Assembly (NCBI GenBank): GCA_016789605.1
Contig: JAEUQO010000018.1
Location: 1 to 39,737 of the forward strand
Direction of reading: 5' to 3'
Source: Acidobacteriota bacterium
GTDB lineage: Bacteria > Acidobacteriota > Blastocatellia > RBC074
Length of the DNA stretch: 39,737 bases
In this document: in pieces, positions 9,708 to 20,077 of the stretch
Layout: each line of letters starts with the position of its first letter
How positions within the stretch are numbered: the stretch's first letter is position 1
Translations under genes and position numbers: made by a program
The notes under the pieces: model-generated
Told to the model about the DNA's origin: nothing
Seen by the model: only the letters and a program-made list of their open reading frames with translations
Database searches by the model: none

Positions 9708-10823
9708 ATGACAATTCCTCACCATAAAGCCCTGGTCAACGTGCCATCAATTCCTCCTATTTCTGACGAACAGTGTGTGCTTTCCGTGAAACCGTATACG
9801 GCGGCGGAGGCAGACCGCTGGGATGCGTTTGTGCGAAATTCGCCCGGCGGAACGTTTTGCCATTTGAGCGGCTGGTTGCGGGTTGTTGCGCGCGTTTGGG
9901 GCTATCCGTTGCAGGCCTTGTTGGCAGAACGAGGCGGACAGATTGTCGGCGTTTTGCCGTTGGCGTTGGTACAAAGCTGTTGGTTTGGCGCACGATTGAT
10001 TTCGACGCCGAACGCCGTGTATGGCGGTGTTTTGACTGACGAGGCCGCGGCAAATGCCGCGTTGCTTACTGCTGCGCGACAACTGGCCTACGAGCGGAGC
10101 GTTGATTTTCTGGAATTGCGCGATGTTTCGTCACACAATTTTTCGGCGCAAGGCGTTGAGCTGCATCAACAGGATTTATACGTGACGTTCACGCACGCGC
10201 TCGAGGCTGACCCGGAAGCCTTGTTACGCAGCTTTCCGCGCGACATTCGGCGCATGATTCGGCAAGGCGAAAAACATGGCCTGACGTCAGAAATCGGTGG
10301 GCTGGAATTGCTCGACGAGTTTTACGACGTGTATGCCGCCAGCGTGCGCAATCTGGGCACGCCCGTGTTTCCCAAACGCTTGTTTGCCGAATTTCTGCGC
10401 GAATTTCCCGACGCCAGCGACATTTTGGTGGTGCGCCAGGGCCGACAAACAGCCGGGGCGGTGCTGAGTTTTTATTTTCGCGATACGGTTTTGCCGTATT
10501 ATGGCGGTGCCTATCCGGCCTTTTATCGTGCAGGTGTCAGTAATTTTATGTATTGGGAACTAATGCGCCGGGCGGCAGCGCGCGGATTTACGCGCTTTGA
10601 TTTCGGACGCAGCAAACGCGGCACGGGCGCTTGCGAATTCAAACGCGGCTGGCGCATGACCGAACAGCCGCTGCCGTACAAGTTTTTGTTGGTGCGGGCG
10701 CAGTCCATGCCGGAATTGAACCCGCTCAACCCCAAATTCAAGCTGTTCATTGCGACGTGGAAACGGTTGCCCCTCAGCCTCACGAAATGGATCGGCCCGC
10801 AGATCGTCAAACATCTGCCTTAA
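9708..10823 (+). CDS. FemAB-like acyltransferase, XrtA/PEP-CTERM associated
   Basis: A 371-residue protein with a tandem GNAT-type (FemAB) fold. Visible features are GTFCHLSGW near 47-55, the basic FPRDIRRMIRQGEK segment near 182-195, and the C-terminal FDFGRSKRGTGACEFKRGW signature, which is typical of the PEP-CTERM-associated FemAB subfamily. Relatives transfer aminoacyl groups to peptidoglycan precursors; in exosortase loci the substrate is unknown and is probably a glycan. The ATG at 9708 is preferred, but its ribosome site is weak, and a TTG at 9678 that overlaps the deacetylase stop would give 10 extra residues. Confidence 0.88.
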   Translation: MTIPHHKALVNVPSIPPISDEQCVLSVKPYTAAEADRWDAFVRNSPGGTFCHLSGWLRVVARVWGYPLQALLAERGGQIVGVLPLALVQSCWFGARLISTPNAVYGGVLTDEAAANAALLTAARQLAYERSVDFLELRDVSSHNFSAQGVELHQQDLYVTFTHALEADPEALLRSFPRDIRRMIRQGEKHGLTSEIGGLELLDEFYDVYAASVRNLGTPVFPKRLFAEFLREFPDASDILVVRQGRQTAGAVLSFYFRDTVLPYYGGAYPAFYRAGVSNFMYWELMRRAAARGFTRFDFGRSKRGTGACEFKRGWRMTEQPLPYKFLLVRAQSMPELNPLNPKFKLFIATWKRLPLSLTKWIGPQIVKHLP

Positions 10824-10841
10824 GAGTTTGCAGTCGTCTTT

Positions 10842-12089
10842 ATGAAGTTGTTGTTTTTAGCGCATCGCATTCCGTATCCGCCGAACAAGGGTGACAAGAT
10901 TCGTTCTTTTCACGAATTGCGCGCATTGGCAGAGCGCGGCCACGAAGTTCATTTGTTGGCCTTTGCCGATGAGCTGCAGGATTTGGCCCATCAAGTCGAC
11001 CTGGCGCATTGGTGTGCGTCGGTGCGGATTGTGCGCTTGCGTCCTGCGCTGGCCACGTTGAAAACCGCGGCGACGTGTTGGCGCAACCGTTCGATGTCGT
11101 TGACCTATTTTGACTCCTGGCGCATGCGGCGCTTGGTGCGTCGCGCACTGGCTGAACACGAATTTGACGCCGTGTTTGTTTATTCGTCAGCCATGGCGCA
11201 ATACGTGCCACAGGAATTGACCGCCCGCACCGTCGTAGACCTGGTGGATATTGATTCGGAAAAATGGCGCGCTTATGCCTTGAACGCGCGCGCACCAAAG
11301 GCCAGGCTCTTTCAGGTTGAAGCCGAGCGTTTGCGTGCTTACGAATATGAAATTGTGGCGCGCTTCCCTTATACGGTGGTCACGACGCAACGCGAAGCCG
11401 CGCTGTTGGATGAGCTGGATGAATTTACCCGTCGCGCCCGGTTGCGTGTGATTACGAATGGCGTAGACCTGGAATATTTTCAGCCACAAGACGTGGTCGC
11501 GCTACCTGATACGCCGCGCTTGGTCTTTACCGGCGCGATGGATTACGACGCGAATATTTCCGGCGTGCGCTGGTTTTTGACCGAAGTCTGGCCGTTGATT
11601 CAGGCCAGCGAACCGCGCACAGAGTTTTTTGTTGTGGGCCGCAATCCCACGCGCGAAGTGCGCGCCTGGCGACATTTGCCGGGCGTGCGCGTCACTGGCG
11701 CAGTCGAAGACGTGCGCCCCTTCTTGCATTCGGCGACTGCCGTTGTGGTTCCGTTGCGCGTGGCGCGCGGCGTGCAAAACAAAGTGCTGGAAGCGCTGGC
11801 TGCCGGAAAAGCGCTGGTTGCCACGCCTGACGCGGTTGCCGGTTTGCGCGTGACAGAACAAGAACAGTTGTTGCTCGGCGCGACGCCTGCGGCGTTTGCT
11901 GATGCCGTGCTGAAATTATTGCGTGATGGCGAATGGCGCGCGTTTCTGGGCGAACAGGCGCGGCGCTGGGTGGAACGAGAGCACCGCTGGCAAACGCCGT
12001 TGCAAAAGTTGCTGGAATTGATCGAGGCTGTCGGAACGCGGCCGCAAACTCATAACCAAACCAATGTGCGGGCGCTGGCTCGTCACTGA
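10842..12089 (+). CDS. XrtA-associated glycosyltransferase (GT4-like, TIGR03087 type)
   Basis: A 415-residue GT-B enzyme. The N-terminus LLFLAHRIPYPPNKGDKIRS is the hallmark of the PEP-CTERM/EpsH1-associated sugar transferase family. DLVDIDSEKWRAY (near 130-142) is another conserved block, and the C-terminal half has the GT4 nucleotide-sugar domain with GAMDYDANISGVRWF near 230-245 and a VQNKVLEALAAGKA motif containing the conserved Glu. It is expected to add a sugar during exopolysaccharide repeat-unit assembly on the cytoplasmic face. It follows the FemAB gene by 18 bp and precedes wecB by 14 bp, so cotranscription is likely. Confidence 0.9.
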   Translation: MKLLFLAHRIPYPPNKGDKIRSFHELRALAERGHEVHLLAFADELQDLAHQVDLAHWCASVRIVRLRPALATLKTAATCWRNRSMSLTYFDSWRMRRLVRRALAEHEFDAVFVYSSAMAQYVPQELTARTVVDLVDIDSEKWRAYALNARAPKARLFQVEAERLRAYEYEIVARFPYTVVTTQREAALLDELDEFTRRARLRVITNGVDLEYFQPQDVVALPDTPRLVFTGAMDYDANISGVRWFLTEVWPLIQASEPRTEFFVVGRNPTREVRAWRHLPGVRVTGAVEDVRPFLHSATAVVVPLRVARGVQNKVLEALAAGKALVATPDAVAGLRVTEQEQLLLGATPAAFADAVLKLLRDGEWRAFLGEQARRWVEREHRWQTPLQKLLELIEAVGTRPQTHNQTNVRALARH

Positions 12090-12103
12090 TCACCGTTCAA
12101 CCA

Positions 12104-13198
12104 ATGCCCAAGATTCTGAACATCGTCGGCGCAAGGCCGAATTTTATGAAAATGGCGCCGCTCATTGCCGCCATTCAACGGCGTTCGCCACACGTGACGC
12201 AAGTGTTGGTGCATACCGGCCAACATTATGACGAGACGATGTCAGAAGCCTTCTTTCAGGATTTGAATCTGCCGCGCCCGGATTACAACCTGGGTGTTGG
12301 ATCAGGATCGCACGCTGAACAAACGGCGAGCGTGATGCTGGCGTTTGAACCGATTTTGCTGGCCCAACGACCAGACTGGGTGGTGGTGGTGGGCGATGTG
12401 AATTCGACGTTGGCGGCGACCTTGGTCGCGGTGAAATTGGGCGTGTCCGTGGCACACGTCGAAGCCGGGTTGCGCAGTTTTGATCGCACCATGCCCGAAG
12501 AGATCAACCGTGTGTTAACTGATCAAATCGCCGATTTGTTGTTGACGCCCAGCCCGGATGCCGACGCCAATCTGTTGCACGAAGGGATCAGACCAGACCG
12601 CATCGTATGTGTCGGCAACGTGATGATTGATACGCTCTACCACCGGCTGGAACAAGCCGAACAATCGCGTGTGCTCAATACGCTAGACCTGACGCCGGAT
12701 GAATTTGCCGTGCTGACGCTCCATCGTCCGGCCAATGTGGATGACGCTGAAACCTTGCGCGGCATTTTTAGTGCGCTGGCTGAAATCGCCCGCGAAATTC
12801 CCATCATCTTTCCGGCGCATCCGCGCACACGCACACGGTTGCAGGAGTTTGGCCTGGAACTGCCACAGGGCATGCGGATGATCGAACCGCTGGGGTATCT
12901 GGATTTCTTGCGTTTGTGGAGCCAGGCGCGGTTGGTGTTGACGGATTCTGGCGGCTTGCAGGAAGAAACCACCGCGCTCGGCATCCCTTGCCTGACCTTG
13001 CGCGAAAACACCGAACGTCCCATTACCGTCACGCAAGGTACCAACAAAGTCGTCGGTCGCAATCCGGTGCGCATCATCAATGCCGCGCTGGAGATTCTGC
13101 GCGATGCGCGCTTTCGGCAAACGCGCGTGCCTGATTTGTGGGACGGGCAAGCCGCCGAACGCATCATCGAAGCGTTATTGGAACGCACTCGGCCATGA
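12104..13198 (+). CDS. wecB: UDP-N-acetylglucosamine 2-epimerase (non-hydrolysing)
   Basis: A 364-residue enzyme that interconverts UDP-GlcNAc and UDP-ManNAc, supplying ManNAc-type sugars to the glycan. Conserved segments are GARPNFMKMAP near the N-terminus, VHTGQHYD, VVGDVNSTLAA (near 95-105), HVEAGLRSFDR, MPEEINRVLTD, and SGGLQEETTALG near 285-296. Length is normal. Its stop overlaps the next start (ATGA), so translation is probably coupled to the following glycosyltransferase. The presence of wecB implies that ManNAc or a derivative is part of the exported polymer. Confidence 0.95.
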   Translation: MPKILNIVGARPNFMKMAPLIAAIQRRSPHVTQVLVHTGQHYDETMSEAFFQDLNLPRPDYNLGVGSGSHAEQTASVMLAFEPILLAQRPDWVVVVGDVNSTLAATLVAVKLGVSVAHVEAGLRSFDRTMPEEINRVLTDQIADLLLTPSPDADANLLHEGIRPDRIVCVGNVMIDTLYHRLEQAEQSRVLNTLDLTPDEFAVLTLHRPANVDDAETLRGIFSALAEIAREIPIIFPAHPRTRTRLQEFGLELPQGMRMIEPLGYLDFLRLWSQARLVLTDSGGLQEETTALGIPCLTLRENTERPITVTQGTNKVVGRNPVRIINAALEILRDARFRQTRVPDLWDGQAAERIIEALLERTRP

Positions 13199-14406
13199 AG
13201 ATTCTGCACGTGCTTGATCACTCGCTGCCATATTTCAGCGGGTACAGCTTTCGTAGCGATTATCTGCTACGCGCGCAACAGCAGATGGGATTGCAGCCCA
13301 TCGTTCTTACCTCGCCCAAACACGAAACCTTTTCCGCCACACTGGAACACAAAGACGACATTCCCTATTACCGCACGCCGTGGCCCGCGATTTCTGCTTC
13401 GCCGCAAATGCGCGCCGTGCCGATGGTTCGGCAAATGGCCAGCATTGCTGCGTTGACCAAAGAGATCATTCGGCTGGCGACAGAATTACAAGTCAATCTG
13501 ATTCACGCGCATTCACCGTCGCTTAACGGATTAGCTGCGGTACGCGCCGCTGGGCAACTGCAACTGCCCTGGATATACGAACTGCGCTATTACGAAGAAG
13601 ACGCCGCCGTAGATCGCGGCAAAACGCGTTACAACTCATTGCGCTATCGGTTGGCACAGCGACTGGAAATGGAAGCGCTCACCCAGGCCACGCGCATCGT
13701 AACCATCAGCCACGCGTTGCGTGACGATTTGGTGCTGCGCGGAATTTCGCCGAACAAAATTGCTGAAGTCCCCAACGGCGTAGATACAAATTACTTTCAA
13801 CCGCGCGAACCGGATGCGGAGTTGCTGGCGAGCCTCGCTTTGACAGGGCACACCGTCATCGGATTTCTCGGTTCGTTTTACTATTACGAAGGGCTGACCT
13901 ATTTGCTGGAAGCGATGCTTCAGCTCTTGGCCAGACGCCGCGACCTAAAGTTGTTGCTGGTCGGCGCAGGCGAAGCCGAACCGGTGTTGCGTGAACGAAT
14001 TCCGGCTGAGTTACAGGCGCACTTTGTGTTTACCGGGAACGTGCCGCACGAAGACGTGCGCCGGTACTACTCGGTGATGGACGTGCTGGTTTATCCGCGC
14101 GTGCGTTCGCGTCTGACCGAATTGACCACGCCGCTCAAGCCGCTGGAAGCGATGGCGATGGGCAAGGCCGTCGTCGGCAGCAATGTCGGCGGCATCAGAG
14201 AATTGTTCGCCGAAGGTGAAGTCGGCGAATTGGTGCGGGCAGAAGACCCTGACGCGTTGGCGGCAAGTTTGGAAACGCTGGCAGATTCTGCTTCGCTGCG
14301 CGACGAGGCAGGCAAACGCGCACGCGCATTTGTGATCGCACAAAGAAGCTGGGACGCCATCGTTACGCGCTATCTGCCAATTTACGAAGCCGCGCTGGCG
14401 GGATGA
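13195..14406 (+). CDS. Exosortase-A-associated glycosyltransferase (GT4, TIGR04063 type)
   Basis: A 403-residue GT-B enzyme. The start MKILHVLDHSLPYFSGYSFR and HAHSPSLNGLAA near 104-115 are typical of the PEP-CTERM/exosortase-A glycosyltransferase family. VPNGVDTNYF near 190-199 and PLEAMAMGKAVVGSNVGG near 320-337 (with the GT4 EX7E region) mark the donor-binding domain. The ATG at 13195 overlaps the wecB stop; an upstream in-frame extension inside wecB is rejected. It is expected to extend the lipid-linked glycan in the cytoplasm. Confidence 0.9.
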   Translation: MKILHVLDHSLPYFSGYSFRSDYLLRAQQQMGLQPIVLTSPKHETFSATLEHKDDIPYYRTPWPAISASPQMRAVPMVRQMASIAALTKEIIRLATELQVNLIHAHSPSLNGLAAVRAAGQLQLPWIYELRYYEEDAAVDRGKTRYNSLRYRLAQRLEMEALTQATRIVTISHALRDDLVLRGISPNKIAEVPNGVDTNYFQPREPDAELLASLALTGHTVIGFLGSFYYYEGLTYLLEAMLQLLARRRDLKLLLVGAGEAEPVLRERIPAELQAHFVFTGNVPHEDVRRYYSVMDVLVYPRVRSRLTELTTPLKPLEAMAMGKAVVGSNVGGIRELFAEGEVGELVRAEDPDALAASLETLADSASLRDEAGKRARAFVIAQRSWDAIVTRYLPIYEAALAG

Positions 14407-14415
14407 GTTTGAGCA

Positions 14416-15303
14416 ATGGCTGTTACCCGGGAAGGAAAAAACGAATCTGTGGAGGCACCTGGGCAAGCCGGAGCCGGTGAACCCGTGTTGGAAAATACCG
14501 TCGCCTGGCGCGAGAGTTTGCGCGCGCACTTGCGCGAACTGTGGCGACACCGCGAATTGCTCTGGCTGATCACGCAACGCGAAATCAAGGTGCGCTACAA
14601 GCAAAGCCTGCTCGGTGTGCTCTGGGCGATTTTGCAGCCGCTATCGCTGATGCTGGTGTTTACCGTGTTCTTTTCCTGGTTTGCGCGGATGCAAAGCGAT
14701 GGCATTCCTTATCCGCTCTTTTCATATGCGGCGCTGCTGCCCTGGACGTTTTTCTCGACGGCGTTGAGTTTCGCCATCCCCAGCTTGATTGCCAATTCGC
14801 ACATCATCACCAAAATCTACTTTCCGCGTGAAATCGTGCCGCTGGCATCGGTGCTGGCCGCATTTCTGGATTTCGTTATTGCGGCAGGCGTGTTCGTCCT
14901 TTTGCTGGTGCTTTACCGTGTGCCGCCGACCTGGAATTTGCTGTATGTGTTGCCGATTGTGGCGATTCAACTGGCATTTACCACGGGCATTTGTTTGCTC
15001 TTGTCGGCTTTTACGGTGCTCTATCGCGATGTGCGCCACACCTTGCCACTGGTGATGCAAATCTGGATGTTTGTCACGCCGATTTTGTATTCGGCTTCGG
15101 TTGTGCCGCCGCGCTGGCGCGCCTGGTACTTTTCGCTCAATCCGATGGCGGCGATCATTGACGGATATCGCCGCACGGTTGTTCAGGGAGTTCCGCCACA
15201 AGGGCGCTATCTGGCATTGGCGGCGCTGGTGTCAGGCGTGTTGATTTGGGCGGGGTACAAATACTTCAAACATCTGGAACGCGAATTCGCCGACATCGTT
15301 TGA
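14416..15303 (+). CDS. ABC-2 type polysaccharide exporter permease (Wzm/TagG-like)
   Basis: A 295-residue inner-membrane protein with six expected membrane segments after a cytoplasmic N-terminus of about 60 residues. The block [20 protein letters not shown] (near 49-68) is the conserved amphipathic region of ABC-2 exporters of O-antigen, capsule and teichoic acid type. It forms a dimer with the ATPase encoded 4 bp downstream. Start and stop are tight with its neighbours. An ABC route implies that the polymer is completed in the cytoplasm before export, rather than by Wzx/Wzy. Confidence 0.93.
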   Translation: MAVTREGKNESVEAPGQAGAGEPVLENTVAWRESLRAHLRELWRHRELLWLITQREIKVRYKQSLLGVLWAILQPLSLMLVFTVFFSWFARMQSDGIPYPLFSYAALLPWTFFSTALSFAIPSLIANSHIITKIYFPREIVPLASVLAAFLDFVIAAGVFVLLLVLYRVPPTWNLLYVLPIVAIQLAFTTGICLLLSAFTVLYRDVRHTLPLVMQIWMFVTPILYSASVVPPRWRAWYFSLNPMAAIIDGYRRTVVQGVPPQGRYLALAALVSGVLIWAGYKYFKHLEREFADIV

Positions 15304-15307
15304 CTGC

Positions 15308-16516
15308 ATGAACATCATCACGCTCGACAAACTTTCCAAGCGATACCGCATCAGCCAGCTCGGTGCAAAATCCTTGCGCGAAGAGCTGGCGCGTTTGTTT
15401 GGGCGTAGCGGCAACACCGGAGCCGACGAGTTTTTTGCGTTACGCGAGGTCAGTTGCGAAATTGAACAAGGCGAAGCGGTCGGTTTCATCGGTCCCAACG
15501 GCTCCGGCAAAAGCACGGTGTTGAAATTGCTGGCGCGCATCATTTATCCGACACAAGGCAAACTGATTGTGCGCGGTTCGGTCGCGTCGCTGATCGAAGT
15601 CGGCGCAGGCTTTCACCCCGAACTGACCGGGCGCGAAAACATTTTTCTATACGGTTCGATCATGGGGATGCGGCAAGCCGACGTGCGCGCCAAGTTTGAC
15701 CGCATCGTTGAATTTGCCGAACTCGAACGGTTCATTGATACGCCGGTTAAACGCTATTCGTCGGGGATGTATGTGCGCTTGGGGTTTGCCGTGGCGGCGC
15801 ATATCAATCCGCACGTGTTGCTGGTGGATGAAGTGCTGGCGGTCGGTGATGCCGCATTTCAAAGCAAGTGTTTGCAGCGCATTGAAGAATTGCGGCGCAA
15901 TGGCATGACAATCGTCTTTGTTTCGCACGATATGACGGCGGTGGAGCGGTTGTGCCAGCGCGTGTTTTTCTTGCAGCAAGGACGCTTGCAAGCGGCGGGC
16001 GATCCGCAGGCGGTCATTGGCGAGTATTATCAAACCGTCGTCTTTCAACAGCGAGCACAGGTTTCGGCAACAGCTGTGGACGGACGTTCGGCCCGCGTCG
16101 TAGAGATTTTGCAGGTGCGGTTTTTTGACCGCGCAGGCACAGCGGTTGACGCGTTGGCGACAGGCGCGCCGATGATTGCGCGCATCGAGTATCAAGCGCA
16201 CCAGGCGGTAGAAGACGCCGTCTTTGAGTTGTCGTTTTACGCTGCTGATGATCGGTTGCATTGTCAGTTTACGACGGCGCTTGCTGGCGAACGGTTGCCG
16301 TTGACGCCGGGGCGGGGCGTGATTGAAATCGAATGCGACGAGTTGGGATTGACGCCGGGCGTTTACAAGCTTGATGCGCTGGTGCAAGCGCGTGGCGCGT
16401 TGACAGCCTATGACTGGAAGCGGCGCGCATATGTGTTGAACGTGTTGCCGGGAAAGCGCGTGCGCGGATTGTTTTATGCGCCGCATCAGTGGCGGGCGCG
16501 GCCTTTGGCAGATTGA
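15308..16516 (+). CDS. ABC polysaccharide exporter ATPase with Wzt-like C-terminal domain
   Basis: A 402-residue ATPase partner of the preceding permease. Walker A is GPNGSGKST (62-70), the signature is YSSGM (150-154), Walker B is [11 protein letters not shown] (171-181) and the H-loop His is H207. Residues about 245-395 form an extra beta-rich domain that matches the position of the Wzt carbohydrate-binding domain, which in known exporters recognises the modified chain end. Its presence suggests that chain-terminus recognition controls export; the neighbouring methyltransferase gene is a candidate source of such a cap (inference). Confidence 0.93.
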   Translation: MNIITLDKLSKRYRISQLGAKSLREELARLFGRSGNTGADEFFALREVSCEIEQGEAVGFIGPNGSGKSTVLKLLARIIYPTQGKLIVRGSVASLIEVGAGFHPELTGRENIFLYGSIMGMRQADVRAKFDRIVEFAELERFIDTPVKRYSSGMYVRLGFAVAAHINPHVLLVDEVLAVGDAAFQSKCLQRIEELRRNGMTIVFVSHDMTAVERLCQRVFFLQQGRLQAAGDPQAVIGEYYQTVVFQQRAQVSATAVDGRSARVVEILQVRFFDRAGTAVDALATGAPMIARIEYQAHQAVEDAVFELSFYAADDRLHCQFTTALAGERLPLTPGRGVIEIECDELGLTPGVYKLDALVQARGALTAYDWKRRAYVLNVLPGKRVRGLFYAPHQWRARPLAD

Positions 16517-16552
16517 ACCGCGCCGGTGTTTGCGACGGTGGAGCGGGGAGCG

Positions 16553-17500
16553 ATGAAACTGAGTGTTTTGATTTGCACGCGCAATCGCGCTCAATCATTG
16601 GCGGCGACCTTGCAGCATTTTTTTGCGCAACGGTTTGGCAGCGGTTACACGTTTGAAGTGATCGTGGTGGACAACGCTTCCACCGACGACACACGCCACG
16701 TGGTCGAACGCGCTGCTGCGCATCATCCCGGGTTGGTGCGCTATTGCCGCGAACCCCGGCCCGGTCTTTCATTCGCGCGCAATGCGGGCATTCTTGCCGC
16801 GCAAGGCGACATCCTGGCCTTTACCGATGATGATGTGCTGGTTGGGGAAACCTGGCTGGAAGAGATTCAACGCGAATTCAGCCGCGACCCGCAATTGATG
16901 ATGTTGGGTGGACGCGTGCTGCTGGCGCACGAAACATTGCAACCCGTCGCGATACAGCCGTCGGAAGAACGACAGGAATTTGTCTTTCCCTTTGCGGGGA
17001 CGTTTGTGATGGGCGCGAATATGGCGTTTCGCCGGGAATTGTTTGCGCAACTGGGCGGTTTCGATGTGCGACTGGGAGCGGGACAGTTTCTGGCCGGAGC
17101 AGAAGACGCGGATTTCTTTTATCGTGCGCTCAAAGCGGGGCACAAACTGTTGTACGCTCCGAATGTGGTGGTCGCTCACGCTCACGACCGCGTGACCGCT
17201 GAACAAGCCGCGCGACTGGAATATGGCTATGGCAAAGGCTGCGCCGGTTATCTGGTGAAACATGCGCTTGGCGCGGACCGCTATGCCATCAAGATGCTGT
17301 ATTGGTTGATTTATGCGTTGCCACGACGATGGCAGCCGTTGCCGCAGGAACCTGCCGCCGCGTTGCAACGACGCCGCGCGCAAATTCACGGCATTGTCAG
17401 AGGATTGTTGGCTGCGCCTTGGCTGATGATATTTGCCCGCAGCGAAACGAAGTTGGAATTGCCATTGTATGAAGCGAAACCGAGTCGCCGTGTGGCGTGA
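16553..17500 (+). CDS. Family 2 glycosyltransferase
   Basis: A 315-residue GT-A fold enzyme. [11 protein letters not shown] opens the domain, VDNASTDDT near 43-51 binds the nucleotide, AFTDDDV near 92-98 is the metal-binding DxD region, and [17 protein letters not shown] near 190-206 is the conserved ED motif region. The ATG at 16553 has GGAG 9 nt upstream. The C-terminus overlaps the start of the next gene by about 30 bp, which indicates tight coupling. Substrate unknown; role in repeat-unit assembly inferred from position. Confidence 0.9.
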   Translation: MKLSVLICTRNRAQSLAATLQHFFAQRFGSGYTFEVIVVDNASTDDTRHVVERAAAHHPGLVRYCREPRPGLSFARNAGILAAQGDILAFTDDDVLVGETWLEEIQREFSRDPQLMMLGGRVLLAHETLQPVAIQPSEERQEFVFPFAGTFVMGANMAFRRELFAQLGGFDVRLGAGQFLAGAEDADFFYRALKAGHKLLYAPNVVVAHAHDRVTAEQAARLEYGYGKGCAGYLVKHALGADRYAIKMLYWLIYALPRRWQPLPQEPAAALQRRRAQIHGIVRGLLAAPWLMIFARSETKLELPLYEAKPSRRVA

Positions 17501-19022
17501 CGCCCTGTTGCTGCCCGGCGAAACAGACCTGATCGCGAGCGGTGTGCGCGAGCTGGCGGAGTATTTCGGCCTGAGCGAGACCGAAGCGCGTCGCCGTTGC
17601 GAATCGGCGTTGCTCGATTCCAAACGCGAATGGGAAGCGGCGACGCGTCGCACTCCGGCGCAAATTGCCGATTTTTACCGCCACACGCAAAGCTATCTTT
17701 TTGAGCATATCTGGTGGCACGCCGCCGATTTGGAAGCCAATGCCGTCAACGTGGCATTGCTCGAATATGCACAACAACGCGGCGCACATTCGTATCTGGA
17801 TTTTGGCTCTGGCGTTGGCGCGAATGCGCTGTTGGCTGCGCGGTATGGCTTTCGGGTGACGCTGGCAGACATTTCGCGCACGATGCTGGATTTTGCGCGC
17901 TGGCGTTTGCAACGGCGCGGGCTTTCGGCGCAGTTGATTGACTTGCAACAAGACGAATTGCCTGCGGCGCAGTTTGATTTCATCACCGCGATGGATGTGA
18001 TGGAACATCTGGCAGACCCAGCAGCCGAATTGCGCCGCCTGAGCCGCGCGCTAAAACCGGGCGCACAGTTGGCGCTCAATTACCGCGTTGGGCTGGATGT
18101 GGAAAGGCCCATGCACTTGCTGACGAATGCCGCGCCGATTTTGCGCGGCGTGCGGCAAAACGGGTTGCGCGCGGCGGGCAGGGAAGCCGACGAGATTCGT
18201 CGTTTTGATGTGCAAGTCTATGAACGAAGCGCGCACTCGTCGCTGGCGGATTGGTGTTTAGGCGCGTATGACCAGCTGCGCTATAGCCGTTGGTTGATGG
18301 CAGATAACACCGTGATGGCTGGTGCTGGCAGCGCGCCGCAACAAGTGCGCCACCCGCAACGGTGCTATTTCGAGCGGCTTGGCCAATTGCTTAGCACGCA
18401 AACGCGATGGTTGGATGTGGGCTGTGGGCGTCAACTTGTGCCTTGGTGGTTGAAAGGGCAGGAAGAGCTCGAGGCGGCACTGAAACGGCAAACACGGGGT
18501 TTGGTTGGCATTGATCCCGATGGGGCGGCAGTACATGACAATCGTTCCTGCGATTGGCGGGCACAGGCAGAGGCGACTGCGTTGCCGTTCGCCAACGATA
18601 GTTTTGCGCTGGTGACCAGCAACATGGTGTTTGAACACGTCGAACAGCCATTACCATCGTTGACCGAAATTCGGCGCGTCTTGCAACCCGGCGGGCGGTT
18701 GTTGATTTTGACGCCGAACTGGCTGGATTTGGTGACGCTGGCGGCGCGTGTCATTCCCAATCGGTTGCATCCGGCGTTGGTTTCGCGGCTGGAAGCGCGC
18801 GCTGCCAAAGACGTGTACCCCACGCATTTTCGCTTCAATCGTCCACGCACGATTGAACAGTTGTTGCGTCAAGCCGGGTTTCGCCATTGGCAAATCGAAC
18901 CATTGGAACAGCCCGACAGTTATGCGCACGTGCCGCTGGTGAGCAAGATCGAAACCGGCTGGCACCGGCTGGCGCGTCGTTGGCCCGCGTTGCGCGGCAC
19001 CTTGTTGATCGAAGCCGAATGA
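17469..19022 (+). CDS. Tandem double SAM-dependent methyltransferase
   Basis: A 517-residue protein with two Rossmann methyltransferase domains in one chain. Domain 1 has the SAM motif [11 protein letters not shown] (110-120) and DVMEHL (176-181); domain 2 has LDVGCGRQL (315-323), GIDPD (347-351) and NMVFEHVE (385-392). Both keep the acidic residue and Gly-rich loop needed for SAM binding. A helical N-terminus of about 100 residues precedes domain 1. The chosen ATG overlaps the previous gene by 32 bp; a GTG at 17490 is possible. In this cluster it probably methylates sugars of the exported polymer, at two positions or as a chain cap. Its stop overlaps the next start. Confidence 0.88.
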   Translation: MKRNRVAVWRDALLLPGETDLIASGVRELAEYFGLSETEARRRCESALLDSKREWEAATRRTPAQIADFYRHTQSYLFEHIWWHAADLEANAVNVALLEYAQQRGAHSYLDFGSGVGANALLAARYGFRVTLADISRTMLDFARWRLQRRGLSAQLIDLQQDELPAAQFDFITAMDVMEHLADPAAELRRLSRALKPGAQLALNYRVGLDVERPMHLLTNAAPILRGVRQNGLRAAGREADEIRRFDVQVYERSAHSSLADWCLGAYDQLRYSRWLMADNTVMAGAGSAPQQVRHPQRCYFERLGQLLSTQTRWLDVGCGRQLVPWWLKGQEELEAALKRQTRGLVGIDPDGAAVHDNRSCDWRAQAEATALPFANDSFALVTSNMVFEHVEQPLPSLTEIRRVLQPGGRLLILTPNWLDLVTLAARVIPNRLHPALVSRLEARAAKDVYPTHFRFNRPRTIEQLLRQAGFRHWQIEPLEQPDSYAHVPLVSKIETGWHRLARRWPALRGTLLIEAE

Positions 19023-19957
19023 ATCGTATGCCGCAAATTCCGGCAGTCAGCATCATCATTCCTGCCTATAACCTCGCGCCGTATTTGGCCGAAACGCTCA
19101 GCTCTGTCTTGGCTCAAACCTACCAGAATTTTGAAGCCATCGTGATCAATGACGGTTCGACGGACGACACTGACGAAGTGCTTGCACCGTTTCGCGACCG
19201 CATCGTCTATCTGAAACAGCCGAACGGCGGCGTGATGAAAGCGCGCAACGCCGGTTTGCGCGTCGCGCGCGGCCAATACATTGCCACGCTGGACGGAGAC
19301 GATTTGTGGGAGCCGCGCTTTCTCGAAGTGTTGGTCGGAATGCTCGATGCTGATCCGGCGCTCAGCGTGGCGTATCCGAACGCCTGGTTTTTTGGCTCGC
19401 CGAATTTCGACGGAAAGCTGCATCAGGATGTGTTTCCGGTTGCCGAACCGATCACATTTGCGCGCGTGCTCAAACGCGAATGCTACATTTTTGGTTTGCT
19501 GGTTTTTCGTCGCGCGGTGCTTGATGACGTCGGGATGTATGACGAAATGCTGGCCGGGCAGGGCGCAGAAGACTTTGAATTGTGGTTGCGCATGCTGCAA
19601 CACGGACATCGGTTCGGGTTTTCGACTGAACCGCTGGCGAAATATCGCTGGCGGCACAATTCGCTTTCCAACACGGGCGTGGGGATTTTGAGCTGTCTTG
19701 TTTCCGTGTATGAAAAGCTGTTGTGTACGCCTGCCACCACTGTCGAAGAGAGCGCGTGGATTCGCTCTCAGTTGCCGGAATTGCGCGCGCAACTGAATTA
19801 CGCACAGTTCAAGGCCGCGTTGCGCGCCGCGCAATATGCCGAAGCCGAACAGCATCTCGCGTCGGCGGCTGAGTTTTATCGGCAACCGAAACTCACTTTG
19901 CTGCGCGCGGCGCTCAAACTTGCGCCGACGCTGACGGCGAAGTGGATGGGAACGTGA
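19019..19957 (+). CDS. Family 2 glycosyltransferase
   Basis: A 312-residue GT-A enzyme: VSIIIPAYNLAPY at the N-terminus, NDGSTDDTDE near 44-53, PNGGVMKARNAGL near 69-81 and TLDGDDLW near 89-96 (DxD). GAEDFELWLRM near 183-193 is the usual catalytic-base region. The start codon overlaps the methyltransferase stop (ATGA), and ATG 19028 is an alternative three codons in. It is last gene of the cluster; 120 bp separate it from the next gene. Confidence 0.9.
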   Translation: MNRMPQIPAVSIIIPAYNLAPYLAETLSSVLAQTYQNFEAIVINDGSTDDTDEVLAPFRDRIVYLKQPNGGVMKARNAGLRVARGQYIATLDGDDLWEPRFLEVLVGMLDADPALSVAYPNAWFFGSPNFDGKLHQDVFPVAEPITFARVLKRECYIFGLLVFRRAVLDDVGMYDEMLAGQGAEDFELWLRMLQHGHRFGFSTEPLAKYRWRHNSLSNTGVGILSCLVSVYEKLLCTPATTVEESAWIRSQLPELRAQLNYAQFKAALRAAQYAEAEQHLASAAEFYRQPKLTLLRAALKLAPTLTAKWMGT

Positions 19958-20077
19958 GCGCGCCTAGCCTGTAATTTGCTGAAACATTGACAGACTGTGT
20001 CGCGTAATGCCCCGTGTACGAGATGATGCACAAGAAGTTGCCACAGCAGGTTCGCACGTAAAGGAGGCGTGAATCAG

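Noticed and set aside
8767..19957. Wzx/Wzy-dependent polysaccharide pathway
   Set aside because: No flippase or polymerase gene is found; the permease and ATPase are of the ABC-2 exporter type.
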